This document shows, in pieces, positions 43,023-52,873 of a stretch of 64,000 nt of DNA. This DNA is from Tissierellia bacterium (GTDB lineage Bacteria; Bacillota; Clostridia; Tissierellales; Tepidimicrobiaceae), in assembly GCA_012735215.1 (NCBI GenBank), contig JAAYHX010000023.1, positions 124,001-188,000 of the forward strand. The letters are read 5' to 3'. Position numbers and translations under genes: made by a program. Position 1 is the first letter of the stretch. Each line of letters begins with the position of its first letter. The notes under the pieces were generated by a model. It did not search any database and was not told the origin of the DNA. It saw nothing but the letters and a program-made list of their open reading frames with translations.

Positions 43023-43955
43023 TTGAGATTTGAACATACGCCAGTATTACTTAATGAGGTAATTGAAGGCCTAAATATAAAAGAGGATGGCATTTATGTT
43101 GATGGTACCCTAGGAGGTGCAGGACATTCAATAGAGATAGTTAAGAGGCTAACTTCAGGAAAGCTAGTTGGCATAGATCAGGACATGAATGCTATCAATA
43201 AAGCAAAGGAAATACTCAAGAATCACTTGGATAGAGTAATATTTGTCCACGACAATTATGCAAATATAGAGCAAATATTGAAGGATTTAAATATAGAAAG
43301 GGTTGACGGCATTTTGCTGGACATAGGGGTTTCTTCCCATCAATTGGATGAAGATGAGAGAGGTTTTTCTTATAACAAGGATGCCCGTCTAGATATGAGA
43401 ATGGATACTAGCAGAGACTTTACAGCCTGGGATGTGGTAAACAAGTATTCAAAGGAAGACCTAGAAAGGATCATTAAGGATTACGGGGAGGAAAGATGGG
43501 CTAGGAGAATAGCTGAATTCATTGTAGAGTCAAGGAAGAATAAATCCATAGATACTACTTTGGAATTGGTTGAAATAATAAAAAAGGCTATTCCTAAAAA
43601 GGCAAGGGCCACAGGCCACCACCCAGCTAAAAAGACTTTCCAGGCCATTAGGATAGAGGTAAATAATGAGCTTGGGGTGTTGGAAGATAGCATACCCAAA
43701 ATGGCTAGACTCTTGAACAAGGGTGGACGCTTATGTATTATAACTTTTCATTCTTTAGAGGATAGGATAGTTAAAAAGGCTTTTCTCGATCTTAGCAAGG
43801 ACTGTATATGTCCACCAGAGTTACCTATTTGCACATGTAATAAGGTAAAAGAAGTTGAAATAATAACAAGAAAACCAATAGTACCTAGCAAGTATGAAAT
43901 AGAATCAAATCCCAGATCTAGAAGTTCAAAATTAAGGATTGTTGAGCGAGTTTAG
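43023..43955 (+). CDS. rsmH: 16S rRNA (cytosine-1402-N4)-methyltransferase
   Basis: A 310-residue SAM methyltransferase (formerly MraW) modifying C1402 in the ribosomal P site. It starts [17 protein letters not shown]; the SAM loop is [11 protein letters not shown] near residue 29; [14 protein letters not shown] and [12 protein letters not shown] are also family motifs. The start may be TTG 43023 or GTG 43014; GGGAG at 43010-43014 favours TTG. It starts 14 bases after mraZ. Confidence 0.94.
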   Translation: MRFEHTPVLLNEVIEGLNIKEDGIYVDGTLGGAGHSIEIVKRLTSGKLVGIDQDMNAINKAKEILKNHLDRVIFVHDNYANIEQILKDLNIERVDGILLDIGVSSHQLDEDERGFSYNKDARLDMRMDTSRDFTAWDVVNKYSKEDLERIIKDYGEERWARRIAEFIVESRKNKSIDTTLELVEIIKKAIPKKARATGHHPAKKTFQAIRIEVNNELGVLEDSIPKMARLLNKGGRLCIITFHSLEDRIVKKAFLDLSKDCICPPELPICTCNKVKEVEIITRKPIVPSKYEIESNPRSRSSKLRIVERV

Positions 43956-43982
43956 TTCTAAATCAAAGGGGGAAGGAATAAA

Positions 43983-44471
43983 TTGTTAGTAGCTAAAAGA
44001 GAATTAGAATACTATGATGATTATATTTACCAGCCGGTAGAGAAAGAGATTAAGAGGACGCCTAAAACAAGCAAGAAGACACAAAAAAAGAAAAATCTAA
44101 AAGTAATGTATAAGATGGCACTTCTAGGGTTAGCTATAGTGGGATTGGCACTATCTTTGCTAGTTTTATATAGATATGCAAACATTACTAAGATGAAGTT
44201 TGAGATCACACAAATACAAGAGCAAAAAGCTCAACTACAGAAGGAAAAGGAAGACCTAATGGCAGAATTAGAAGCCATTAAAAGCTATTCTAATATTGAG
44301 GAAGAGGCAGCTGTTAAGCTGGGAATGGGTTATCCAACAGAGGATCAAATAGTGTACATAAGCGTATCAGAATCACCTTTAGGAGAAGAAGCCCATAACC
44401 AGTCAGCTGAAAACTATAATATATTTAGCCAGATAAAGAATATAGTAAATCTAGTGTTGGGATTCTTTTAA
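43983..44471 (+). CDS. ftsL: Cell division protein FtsL (DivIC-like)
   Basis: A 162-residue bitopic protein: a basic cytoplasmic tail, one membrane helix (about residues 43-65) and an extracytoplasmic coiled coil (about 70-102, QIQEQKAQLQKEKEDLMAELEA), followed by AAVKLGMGYPTEDQIVYI. The location between rsmH and a PBP is the FtsL position. It bridges DivIB and DivIC in the divisome. The start is TTG 43983 after GGGGGAAGG. The C-terminal extension after residue 130 is not conserved. Confidence 0.85.
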   Translation: MLVAKRELEYYDDYIYQPVEKEIKRTPKTSKKTQKKKNLKVMYKMALLGLAIVGLALSLLVLYRYANITKMKFEITQIQEQKAQLQKEKEDLMAELEAIKSYSNIEEEAAVKLGMGYPTEDQIVYISVSESPLGEEAHNQSAENYNIFSQIKNIVNLVLGFF

Positions 44472-44483
44472 GGGGGTTTAAAT

Positions 44484-46475
44484 TTGGCTTCACCTAGTAG
44501 CTCTACTAAAAAAAGACTATTATTCGCTTTTGTTGCAGTTGTATCTATATCATTTATTCTAGTTGTTAGACTAGGGTATATACAGATAGTGAAAGGAGAA
44601 GAGCTTAAAAAGGGAGCTTTGGAGCAATGGACGAAGAGCATAGAGATAAAAGCAAAAAGGGGCACTATCTATGATAGAAATGGAAAGGAACTTGCAATTT
44701 CTGTAAGCTCTCATACTGTATGGGCCAGCCCTGCGGATATAGAGAATCCAGAAGAAACTGCAAAGAAGCTAGCAGAAGTACTGAGTATGGAAGAAAGGGA
44801 AGTATATGAGAAGATAACCAGAAAGGTAAATGTTATAAAACTAAAGCAATGGATAAGCATGGAAGAAACAAAGAGTTTAAGAGAGTTGAACTTGTCAGGA
44901 ATAGAAATTGTTGATGACAACAAGAGATTTTATCCCTATGGGGCTTTTGCCAGCTATGTTTTAGGCTTTACTGATATAGACAACAATGGATTATATGGAA
45001 TAGAGAGAACCTATGATAAATACCTTTCTGGAGCTTCTGGCAGATGGGTTAAAACCGAGGATGCTAGAGGCGTTGAAATGCCATATGGTGGAGAAAAGGT
45101 ATATGAACCAGAGGATGGATTAAATGTAGTCTTGACAATAGATGAAACAATACAGCATTTTGCTGAAAAGGCTGCCAAGGAAACTTTGGAGAAGACTAAG
45201 GCTAAAAATGTAGCAATAATAATGATGGAACCTAAGACAGGGGACATATTAGCATTGACAAATCTACCCCAGTATGACCCGAACAATCCCAGGGAGCCTT
45301 TGGATGAAGAGTTAAAGGCCAAATGGTCAAGCTTAACTCAGGAAGAATTAGAAAAAGAATGGTATGATATGTGGAGAAACTTTTCAATAAACGATTCCTA
45401 TGAACCAGGGTCTACCTTCAAGGTTATAGTTGCAGCGGCGGCCTTAGAGGAAGGTGTAATAAATGTAGATAGCCAGTTTTACTGCAATGGTTTTGTAAGG
45501 GATATTCCCGGTGCAGTGTTAAAATGTGCAAGATGGTATAATCCCCATGGGGCTCAGAACTTCAGGGAAGGTTTCGCAAACTCCTGTAACGTGGTTTTTG
45601 TTGATGTAGGAAGGAGGTTAGGCAAGGAGAAACTATATGAATATATCAAGGCCTTTGGATTTGGGGAAAATACCGGTGTCGAGTTAACAGGAGAGCAAGG
45701 AGGAATTATACCAGTTAACACAGATGTCATAAGGGAAGTAAACCTTGCTACCATGTCTTACGGCCATGGGGTAGCTGTTACCCCTATACAGCTGATAACT
45801 GCAGTTTCTGCTATTGCTAATGGGGGAAAGTTAATGACTCCAAGGATTGTATCTCAATTGGTTGATAATGAAGGTAATGTAGTAAAGACCATAGAACCTG
45901 AAGTAAAGCGTCAGGTAATATCAGAATCGACAGCAAATACCATATTAGAATTGATGGAAGAAGTTGTTTCAGAGGGTACAGGTTCAAATGCTTATGTTCC
46001 AGGATTTAGAGTAGCAGGAAAGACTGGTACTGCACAAAAAATTGTAGATGGAAGATATGCTCCAGGTAAGTATATAGGTTCTTTTGTTGCCGTAGCACCT
46101 GCTGATGATCCAAAGGTTGCAGTTTTAGTTATAGTTGATGAGCCTGAAGGTATTTACTATGGAGGTAGTGTAGCAGCTCCAGTGGCAGGACAATTAATTG
46201 AGGAAACTCTCAATTATCTAGAAGTAAAACCTGAGTATACCGAGGAGGAAAAGGAGGAGTTTCATAATACTCAGATAGTTCCAGATGTAAGAAATTTAAA
46301 AATAGAGGAAGCAGGCAGGATTTTGACAGATCTAGGTTTTAGATATACAACTGAGTCCTATGACTTTGACCAAAATTCAGTGGTTATAGAACAATTCCCT
46401 CTACCAGGAACAGAGGTTACAAAAGGTTCTATTATAGATCTGTACTTGGATGTGGATTCTAAAAATAAAGATTAA
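44484..46475 (+). CDS. spoVD: Class B penicillin-binding protein with one PASTA domain (SpoVD/FtsI)
   Basis: A 663-residue transpeptidase. One N-terminal membrane helix (about 11-34), a dimerisation domain, then the catalytic motifs SxxK at 310-313 (STFK), SCN at 367-369 and KTG at 513-515. A single PASTA domain lies at about 595-660 (VPDVRNLKIEEAGRILTDLG). Firmicutes clusters often hold both a division PBP and SpoVD; here only one is present, so it may serve both vegetative division and cortex formation. The start is TTG 44484 after AAGGGGG. Confidence 0.9.
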   Translation: MASPSSSTKKRLLFAFVAVVSISFILVVRLGYIQIVKGEELKKGALEQWTKSIEIKAKRGTIYDRNGKELAISVSSHTVWASPADIENPEETAKKLAEVLSMEEREVYEKITRKVNVIKLKQWISMEETKSLRELNLSGIEIVDDNKRFYPYGAFASYVLGFTDIDNNGLYGIERTYDKYLSGASGRWVKTEDARGVEMPYGGEKVYEPEDGLNVVLTIDETIQHFAEKAAKETLEKTKAKNVAIIMMEPKTGDILALTNLPQYDPNNPREPLDEELKAKWSSLTQEELEKEWYDMWRNFSINDSYEPGSTFKVIVAAAALEEGVINVDSQFYCNGFVRDIPGAVLKCARWYNPHGAQNFREGFANSCNVVFVDVGRRLGKEKLYEYIKAFGFGENTGVELTGEQGGIIPVNTDVIREVNLATMSYGHGVAVTPIQLITAVSAIANGGKLMTPRIVSQLVDNEGNVVKTIEPEVKRQVISESTANTILELMEEVVSEGTGSNAYVPGFRVAGKTGTAQKIVDGRYAPGKYIGSFVAVAPADDPKVAVLVIVDEPEGIYYGGSVAAPVAGQLIEETLNYLEVKPEYTEEEKEEFHNTQIVPDVRNLKIEEAGRILTDLGFRYTTESYDFDQNSVVIEQFPLPGTEVTKGSIIDLYLDVDSKNKD

Positions 46476-46650
46476 CTAGCTGTACTAGGACTAACTGAAA
46501 AGACTAAGGATGAACAATCAATCTCTTATATAATAGATTTAATATGAATTCAATGGTAAAGGTATAGCTTATAACTAACCCTAAGCCAAGAACTGAAGTG
46601 AAGATAAACTTTAAAGTATAACTGAATTATCAGACACTAAAGAATAATTG

Positions 46651-46676
46651 AAAGGCGACTTACAGTTGCCTTTTAA
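46651..46676 (+). terminator. Internal terminator between spoVD-like PBP and murE
   Basis: AAAGGCGACT (46651-46660), loop TAC, AGTTGCCTTT (46664-46673), one G-T pair, then TTAATT. It divides the division cluster into two transcripts or attenuates it. The rest of the 240-base gap (46476-46716) holds no ORF I could support. Confidence 0.7.
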
Positions 46677-46716
46677 TTAATTGGACCATAATACAGTTCG
46701 AAGGCAGGGGGATAAG

Positions 46717-48183
46717 TTGAAGTTATATGATTTATTAAGGGGTTTCGATTATGAGTTGATTAGAGGGAATGTAGATGTAGATATATCAAAAATTGAAAAT
46801 GATTCAAGAAAGATATCAAAGGGAGATATGTTTATAGCCATACAGGGTTTTTCTGTAGATGGCCACTGTTATATAGACGATGCTATCCAAAGGGGTGCAG
46901 CTTGTATAGTAGTTGAAAAGGATATGAAGACAATTGAAAGTAAGGATATTACCATTATAAAAGTAAAGGATACCTACAGGGCTTTAGCTAGATTTTCATC
47001 AATATTTTATGGGAAGCCTTCAGAAGAGCTAAATGTAATTGGAGTCACTGGTACCAATGGTAAAACTTCAACAACCTATTTGATAAAAAGAATATTTGAT
47101 GAAGATGGAAGAACAACTAGCGTAATGGGCACCCTAGGTGCTGTAATAAACGGAGAAAGAATAGAGAATAAAAATACAACCCCAGAATCTTTAGTGATAC
47201 AAAAACAGCTAAGGAAGATGTTGGATAAGGGGAGCAAGTATTGTGTTATGGAAGTTTCTTCCCATGCCTTAGATTTAAAAAGGGTAGAGTATATCAACTT
47301 TCAGGTTGGGATATTTACCAATTTAACCAAGGATCATTTAGATTTTCACAAGACCATGGAAAACTACTATAAAAGCAAGTTAAAACTTTTCAATAGGACT
47401 AATAAGTGCAATATAATAAATATTGATGATGAGTATGGGAAAAAGATGTTAAAGGAAATCCACAATAAGGTACCAATATTGACCTATGGAATCAATGAAA
47501 AATGCCATGTATATGCTACAGATATAAACTACCATACTATGGGTGTAGACTTTATTATGAATACTCCTGAAGGTACTATCCCTATCAAGATGAAATTGCT
47601 GGGCAAATTTAATGTATATAATGCATTGGCAGCAGCCTCCTGTGCAATTTCCTATGGCATTAGTTTGCCTGTCATTAAAAAGGGTATAGAGTCCATAAGT
47701 AGAATAAATGGCAGATTTGATGTAATTCATGTTGACTCTAGAGGTTTTAATGTTATCATAGATTATGCACATACGCCAGATGGATTAGATAAGGTTTTGA
47801 CAACCATTGATGGCTTTGCTCAAGGCCGAAAGATTGTTGTATTCGGTGCAGGTGGAAACAGAGACAGGGAGAAAAGGCCCATTATGGGAGAGATAGCAGC
47901 CAAACATGCTGATATATGTGTGGTAACTTCCGATAATCCAAGATATGAGGATCCTGATAAGATAATAGAGGACATTCTAGTAGGGGTAAGAAAAGGAAAA
48001 GCAAAGTATATTGCCATAACAGATAGAAAAGAGGCAATAAAGTACGCATTACAGATTGCTAAGCCGAAAGATACCATATTATTAGCTGGAAAAGGACATG
48101 AAACATATATTATAATAAAAGACAAAGTGATTCCATTTGATGAGAAGAAAATAGTAATGGATATAATCAATGGGGCAAGTTAG
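46717..48183 (+). CDS. murE: UDP-MurNAc-tripeptide synthetase
   Basis: A 488-residue Mur ligase that adds the third amino acid to UDP-MurNAc-Ala-Glu. The P-loop is GVTGTNGKTSTT near residue 109; VMEVSSHALDLKRV is the family motif. DNPR (in VTSDNPRYEDPD) marks enzymes that use meso-diaminopimelate. An upstream frame is open but TTG 46717 is next to AGGGGGA and fits the family start. It is not followed by murF: mraY is next. Confidence 0.94.
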   Translation: MKLYDLLRGFDYELIRGNVDVDISKIENDSRKISKGDMFIAIQGFSVDGHCYIDDAIQRGAACIVVEKDMKTIESKDITIIKVKDTYRALARFSSIFYGKPSEELNVIGVTGTNGKTSTTYLIKRIFDEDGRTTSVMGTLGAVINGERIENKNTTPESLVIQKQLRKMLDKGSKYCVMEVSSHALDLKRVEYINFQVGIFTNLTKDHLDFHKTMENYYKSKLKLFNRTNKCNIINIDDEYGKKMLKEIHNKVPILTYGINEKCHVYATDINYHTMGVDFIMNTPEGTIPIKMKLLGKFNVYNALAAASCAISYGISLPVIKKGIESISRINGRFDVIHVDSRGFNVIIDYAHTPDGLDKVLTTIDGFAQGRKIVVFGAGGNRDREKRPIMGEIAAKHADICVVTSDNPRYEDPDKIIEDILVGVRKGKAKYIAITDRKEAIKYALQIAKPKDTILLAGKGHETYIIIKDKVIPFDEKKIVMDIINGAS

Positions 48184-48224
48184 GTTAAGCTAAATGAGAA
48201 CAAATACAAGAGAGGAGAAAAACA

Positions 48225-49190
48225 ATGGTAGAATATATTGATATTATTAGAATTATAATTATTGCATTCTTTATAACTATAGTCTTAGGACCAATTACTA
48301 TACCCCTTTTAAAGAAATTGCATATTGGACAGAATGTTAGAGACGATGGCCCTCAAACTCACTTATCCAAGAGTGGAACACCAACAATGGGAGGAGTCAT
48401 AATATTACTGGCCCTAGTTGTAACATCTTTAACATCTGGATTATTGAACAAGGATATGTATATACTATTAATATTCACCTTAGGGTTTGGAGCCATCGGT
48501 TTTTTAGATGATATATTGAAGGTAAAGTTTAAGAGGTCTCTGGGCCTTAAGGCTTACCAAAAACTAATAGGACAGGTAGTATTAGCTGTAATATTGGCTT
48601 ATTATCAGTCTAATAATTCTGTACTTGGGACAAAGGTAATCATTCCTTTTCTAGACAATCAGTATTTGGATTTAGGAATCTTGTATGTGCCTTTTATAGC
48701 TTTTGCTGTGGTAGGAACAGTTAACAGCGTTAATCTAACTGATGGGCTAGATGGATTAGCTTCAGGGGTTACTTTGATAGTGTCTTCCTTTTTTGGGCTA
48801 GTGGCTTTAAATTGGGGTATGGATAGTGTATCCGTATTCGCAGCAGCTCTTACTGGTGCATGTCTAGGATTTTTGATACATAATGCATACCCTGCAAAGA
48901 TATTTATGGGAGATACAGGGTCTTTGGCTTTAGGTGGAGCTATTTCAGCTATTGCCATACTGCTTAACCTGCCTTTGGTCATCCCTATTGTTGGAGGAAT
49001 ATACTTTATAGAAGCTTTATCTGTCATCATACAGGTTGTATCTTTTAAGCTTACTGGAAAAAGAGTTTTTAGAATGGCACCACTTCACCATCATTTTGAA
49101 CAAAAAGGGTGGAAGGAAACTAGAGTGGTAATACTATTTTGGAGTATAACTGTAATATTGAGCCTAATAGGTGTAGTTAGCTTAAGTTGA
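48225..49190 (+). CDS. mraY: Phospho-MurNAc-pentapeptide transferase
   Basis: A 321-residue integral membrane enzyme that makes lipid I from UDP-MurNAc-pentapeptide and undecaprenyl phosphate. Landmarks include GTPTMGGVIIL near residue 49, FLDDILKVKFKRSLGL near 90, NLTDGLDGLASG near 170, and MAPLHHHFEQKGW near 285. About ten helices. ATG 48225 follows AGAGGAG. Confidence 0.95.
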   Translation: MVEYIDIIRIIIIAFFITIVLGPITIPLLKKLHIGQNVRDDGPQTHLSKSGTPTMGGVIILLALVVTSLTSGLLNKDMYILLIFTLGFGAIGFLDDILKVKFKRSLGLKAYQKLIGQVVLAVILAYYQSNNSVLGTKVIIPFLDNQYLDLGILYVPFIAFAVVGTVNSVNLTDGLDGLASGVTLIVSSFFGLVALNWGMDSVSVFAAALTGACLGFLIHNAYPAKIFMGDTGSLALGGAISAIAILLNLPLVIPIVGGIYFIEALSVIIQVVSFKLTGKRVFRMAPLHHHFEQKGWKETRVVILFWSITVILSLIGVVSLS

Positions 49191-49209
49191 TTAGAAAGAT
49201 GGTGATAAA

Positions 49210-50580
49210 ATGGATGTAAGCAATATGCATGTTTTGATTTTAGGATTGGGAATCAGTGGTGTGTCTACAGCTAAAGCTTTAAAAAAGCTGGGAGCAAAGA
49301 TATCCATAACTGATTTGAAAAAGGAAGAGGAATTGAAGGATTATATTAATCAACTGGATGGAATGGATGTAAATTTGATTTTAGGAACCAACAGTGTCCC
49401 CTTGGATGGTGTTGATTTAATAGTAAAGAGTCCAGGGATACCTTTAAAGATAGATATTATTAAAGAGGCAAAAGAAAGATCTATAGATGTAATCACTGAT
49501 TTAGAACTAGCTTACAGGCTATTTCCTAATAGGAATTACATAGCTATAACTGGTACCAATGGAAAAACCACAACTACAACTTTAACTGGTCAGCTGTTTA
49601 AGGAAGCAGGATTTACTACCCATGTATCAGGAAATATTGGTGTAGGCATATTGTGGGATCTTATAAACTCTCAGGATGAAGATGTGTTTGTGATAGAGAC
49701 AAGTAGCTTTCAGCTAGAAAATACTTATGAGTTTAAACCTAAGATAAGCGTTATATTAAATATTACTCCAGATCATATAGATTGGCATGGCAGCTATGAA
49801 AAATATATTGAGGCTAAAAAGAGAATATTTATAAACCAAACTAAAGATGAATATACAGTATTAAATTATGATGATATGCAATTGAGGAGCTTAAAGGATG
49901 AAGTAAAGTCCAATTTGGTTTGGTTTAGTGTAGATAATGTATTAGAAAAAGGAGTATATATTGAAGATGATACTATTGTCATCAAGGATGGTGTAGAGAC
50001 ACATAAAGTTATGACAATAGATGAAATACAGATCTTAGGTAAGCACAATTTAGAGAATGTGCTTGCTAGTGTATCTGTTGGCTGGATAATGGGTTTGGAT
50101 ATAGATGTAATGAGAAAAGCTATAAGGGAATTTAAAGGTGTAGAACACAGGATTGAGTATGTTGCAAGTATAAATGGTGTTAAGTATTATAATGATTCTA
50201 AAGGAACAAATCCAGATGCCAGTATAAAGGCCATCAAGGCAGTAAATCCTCCAATTATTCTGATAGCTGGAGGAAAGGATAAGGGAGTACCCTTTGATGA
50301 GTTTATACAATCATTCAATGAAAGAGTAAAGGATCTTGTTTTATTAGGGGAAGCAAAGGATAAAATAAGAGAAACAGCATTAAGGTATGGTTTTAAGAAT
50401 ATACATTTAGTTAATACCATTAGGGAAGCAGTTTATAAGAGCTTTCAACTGGCAAAGGAAGGGGATAATGTGTTGCTTTCTCCAGCGTGTACCTCATGGG
50501 ATATGTACGCAAGCTACGAAGAGAGAGGCAAGGACTTTAAGAAGGCTGTTTTTGATTTGAAGGAGGAAGAAAATGGCTAA
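49210..50580 (+). CDS. murD: UDP-MurNAc-L-alanine:D-glutamate ligase
   Basis: A 456-residue Mur ligase adding D-glutamate. The N-terminal domain starts VLILGLGISGVSTAKALKKLG; the P-loop is ITGTNGKTTTT near residue 115; NITPDHIDWHGSYE and KYYNDSKGTNPDAS follow. The stop overlaps the ftsW/spoVE start by 8 bases, so translation is coupled. Confidence 0.95.
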   Translation: MDVSNMHVLILGLGISGVSTAKALKKLGAKISITDLKKEEELKDYINQLDGMDVNLILGTNSVPLDGVDLIVKSPGIPLKIDIIKEAKERSIDVITDLELAYRLFPNRNYIAITGTNGKTTTTTLTGQLFKEAGFTTHVSGNIGVGILWDLINSQDEDVFVIETSSFQLENTYEFKPKISVILNITPDHIDWHGSYEKYIEAKKRIFINQTKDEYTVLNYDDMQLRSLKDEVKSNLVWFSVDNVLEKGVYIEDDTIVIKDGVETHKVMTIDEIQILGKHNLENVLASVSVGWIMGLDIDVMRKAIREFKGVEHRIEYVASINGVKYYNDSKGTNPDASIKAIKAVNPPIILIAGGKDKGVPFDEFIQSFNERVKDLVLLGEAKDKIRETALRYGFKNIHLVNTIREAVYKSFQLAKEGDNVLLSPACTSWDMYASYEERGKDFKKAVFDLKEEENG

Positions 50581-51688
50581 AAAGGTAAGGATGAAGGCTT
50601 GTGATTTTACCCTGCTATTAGCAACACTGCTTTTGGTATTTATTGGAATAATAATGGTATTCAGTTCTTCCTGGCCAGAGGCTATTAGAATGAATGATGG
50701 CTACTACTTTTTGAAACGTCAGATTGTATCGGCTGGGTTGGGCTTTTTTGCCATGTTGTTCTTTATGAATTTTAATTACAAAATCCTTCATAGGTTTTCT
50801 AAAATAATATATGCTATTTCCTTATTTACAGGACTGTTAATTTTCACTCCACTTGGTTTAGAATTAAAGGGAGCCAGAAGGTGGATCAATTTAGGTTTCA
50901 TGACCTTTATGCCTTCAGATATTATTAAGTTAGGTTCAATAATATTTTTAGCTGCATTTTTTTCCAAAAGAAAAGATGAGGTCAAAAGCTTAACAAGAGG
51001 GACTATACCAGCTATGCTGATAATTGGCCTTTCTTGCGGCATGATCTATGCTCAGAGGAGTTTGAGTGTTACTGTTACTTTAGCAGTTACCCTAATGGCA
51101 ATGTTCTTTGTAGCAGGTATGAGATTGTCCCACTTGACCGCCATGATAACTGTTGCTCTTGGTGGACTTTATTATGCCATAACAGATGAAAAACATGCCT
51201 ACAGGATGAGAAGGTTTACAGCATTTTTAGATCCCTTTGCTGACAAAACCGACTCTGGATGGCAAGCAGTCCAATCCCTGTATGCTCTAGGTTCTGGTGG
51301 ACTCTTTGGATTAGGGTTGGGAAAAAGTAGGCAAAAGTTCTTCTACATACCAGAGCCTTATAACGACTTCATTTTTGCTATTATAGGAGAAGAATTAGGT
51401 TTTTTAGGAGCATTAACTGTAATACTGCTCTTTTTAGTGATAATTTGGAGGGGAATAAGGATAGCTATTAACATGGAAGACTTATTTGGCTGTCTGCTAG
51501 CAACAGGAATAGTGGCTTTGATTTCAGTTCAAACCCTTATCCATATTGCTGTTGTTACATCTTCAATGCCAACCACTGGGATTCCTCTTCCATTGGTTAG
51601 TTATGGAGGAACATCCTTGGTCATCAATATGGCATCTATAGGAATACTATTGAATTTATCAAGACATGTAAGAACAGGTAGGAGTTGA
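50573..51688 (+). CDS. spoVE: FtsW/RodA/SpoVE family glycosyltransferase
   Basis: A 371-residue SEDS protein with about ten helices, the peptidoglycan polymerase partner of class B PBPs. Family motifs are SWPEAIRMNDGYYFLKRQ, the GGLFGLGLGKSRQKFFYIPEPYN and GIPLPLVSYGGTS stretches. The cluster has one SEDS protein, matching the single class B PBP, so FtsW and SpoVE roles cannot be told apart. It overlaps murD by 8 bases. Confidence 0.9.
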   Translation: MAKKVRMKACDFTLLLATLLLVFIGIIMVFSSSWPEAIRMNDGYYFLKRQIVSAGLGFFAMLFFMNFNYKILHRFSKIIYAISLFTGLLIFTPLGLELKGARRWINLGFMTFMPSDIIKLGSIIFLAAFFSKRKDEVKSLTRGTIPAMLIIGLSCGMIYAQRSLSVTVTLAVTLMAMFFVAGMRLSHLTAMITVALGGLYYAITDEKHAYRMRRFTAFLDPFADKTDSGWQAVQSLYALGSGGLFGLGLGKSRQKFFYIPEPYNDFIFAIIGEELGFLGALTVILLFLVIIWRGIRIAINMEDLFGCLLATGIVALISVQTLIHIAVVTSSMPTTGIPLPLVSYGGTSLVINMASIGILLNLSRHVRTGRS

Positions 51689-51693
51689 AAAGT

Positions 51694-52797
51694 ATGAGAT
51701 ATTTAATTACTGGAGGAGGAACTGGAGGACATATTAATCCAGCTTTAGCCATAGCTAATGAGATAAGGGATAGACATAAAGATGCAGAAATCCTTTATGT
51801 AGGTACTAAGAAGGGACTAGAAAGCGAATTGGTTCCTAGGGAAGGTTTAAATTTTAAAACCATTAGAGTAAAAGGACTGCCTAGGAAGCTAAATGCAGAT
51901 GCCTTTAAAGCCCTTAAGGAGTTGGCTCTTGGAATAAGAGATGCCAGTAAAATAATAAAGGAATTTAACCCTGATATTGTTATAGGAACTGGTGGTTATG
52001 TTTGTGGGCCAGTAGTATATATAGCCAGCAAGAAGGGCATACCAACTGTAATACATGAGCAAAATGCCTTTCCAGGTATAACCAACAAGATTCTTTCCAG
52101 ATATGTTGACAGAGTATTGGTTACTTTTGAAGAATCAAAAAAGTATTTTAAGAAACAGGAAAAAATTATCTTGACAGGAAACCCTATCAGGAAAAGTATT
52201 GTTAATGTGGATAGAAAGAAAGCATACTTTGATTTAAAAATTAATCCAAACATACCCTTTATTCTTTCCTTTGGAGGAAGTGGGGGTCAAAATAAGCTTA
52301 ATGAAGCAATGCTTAAGGTAATTGAAGAATTTGCAAATAATGAATTTATACAGATAGTCCATGTAACAGGGAATAGATTTTATGAAGATTTCAATCATAA
52401 GTTAAAATCTAAGAACTTATATTTAAAAGATAATATAAGGATAATGCCTTACTTATACAAGATGCCTGAAGCTTTAAATATTGCAGATTTGGTGGTTACC
52501 AGTGCTGGGGCAATTACTCTAGCTGAAATTTCCGCAGTGGGAGTAGCTAGTATTTTAATACCCAAGGGATATACTGCAGAAAATCATCAAGAACACAATG
52601 CAAGAGTTTTTGCAGATAAGGGAGCTAGTTCTTTGATTTTGGAAAAGGATCTAACCGGGGAACTATTATATAAGACTATAAAGGAACTCATAGAGGATAG
52701 GAAAAAGTTAAGTGAAATGGGTAGAAAGTCTAAAATGTTGGGAGAGGTTAACGCAACTGAAAAAATTGTCGATATTATATGTGAGCTAATTGACTGA
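51694..52797 (+). CDS. murG: UDP-GlcNAc:lipid I N-acetylglucosaminyltransferase
   Basis: A 367-residue glycosyltransferase that completes lipid II on the inner membrane face. It opens with RYLITGGGTGGHINPALAIA; EQNAFPGITNKILS and AGAITLAEISAVGVASILIP are also typical. TTG 51685 is in frame, but ATG 51694 is 9 bases after AGGTAGGAG. A short gap of 76 bases separates it from murA. Confidence 0.95.
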   Translation: MRYLITGGGTGGHINPALAIANEIRDRHKDAEILYVGTKKGLESELVPREGLNFKTIRVKGLPRKLNADAFKALKELALGIRDASKIIKEFNPDIVIGTGGYVCGPVVYIASKKGIPTVIHEQNAFPGITNKILSRYVDRVLVTFEESKKYFKKQEKIILTGNPIRKSIVNVDRKKAYFDLKINPNIPFILSFGGSGGQNKLNEAMLKVIEEFANNEFIQIVHVTGNRFYEDFNHKLKSKNLYLKDNIRIMPYLYKMPEALNIADLVVTSAGAITLAEISAVGVASILIPKGYTAENHQEHNARVFADKGASSLILEKDLTGELLYKTIKELIEDRKKLSEMGRKSKMLGEVNATEKIVDIICELID

Positions 52798-52873
52798 TTA
52801 CATTGTCACACTTCCAATAAATATGCATAATATGGTCATATACGGCTGTATAGGCATATTTGGAGGTGCGATA

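Noticed and set aside
46476-46716. Possible relic of murF or a small ORF in the gap before murE
   Set aside because: All frames have frequent stops, and I could find no Mur-ligase-like peptide. Only the terminator is supported.
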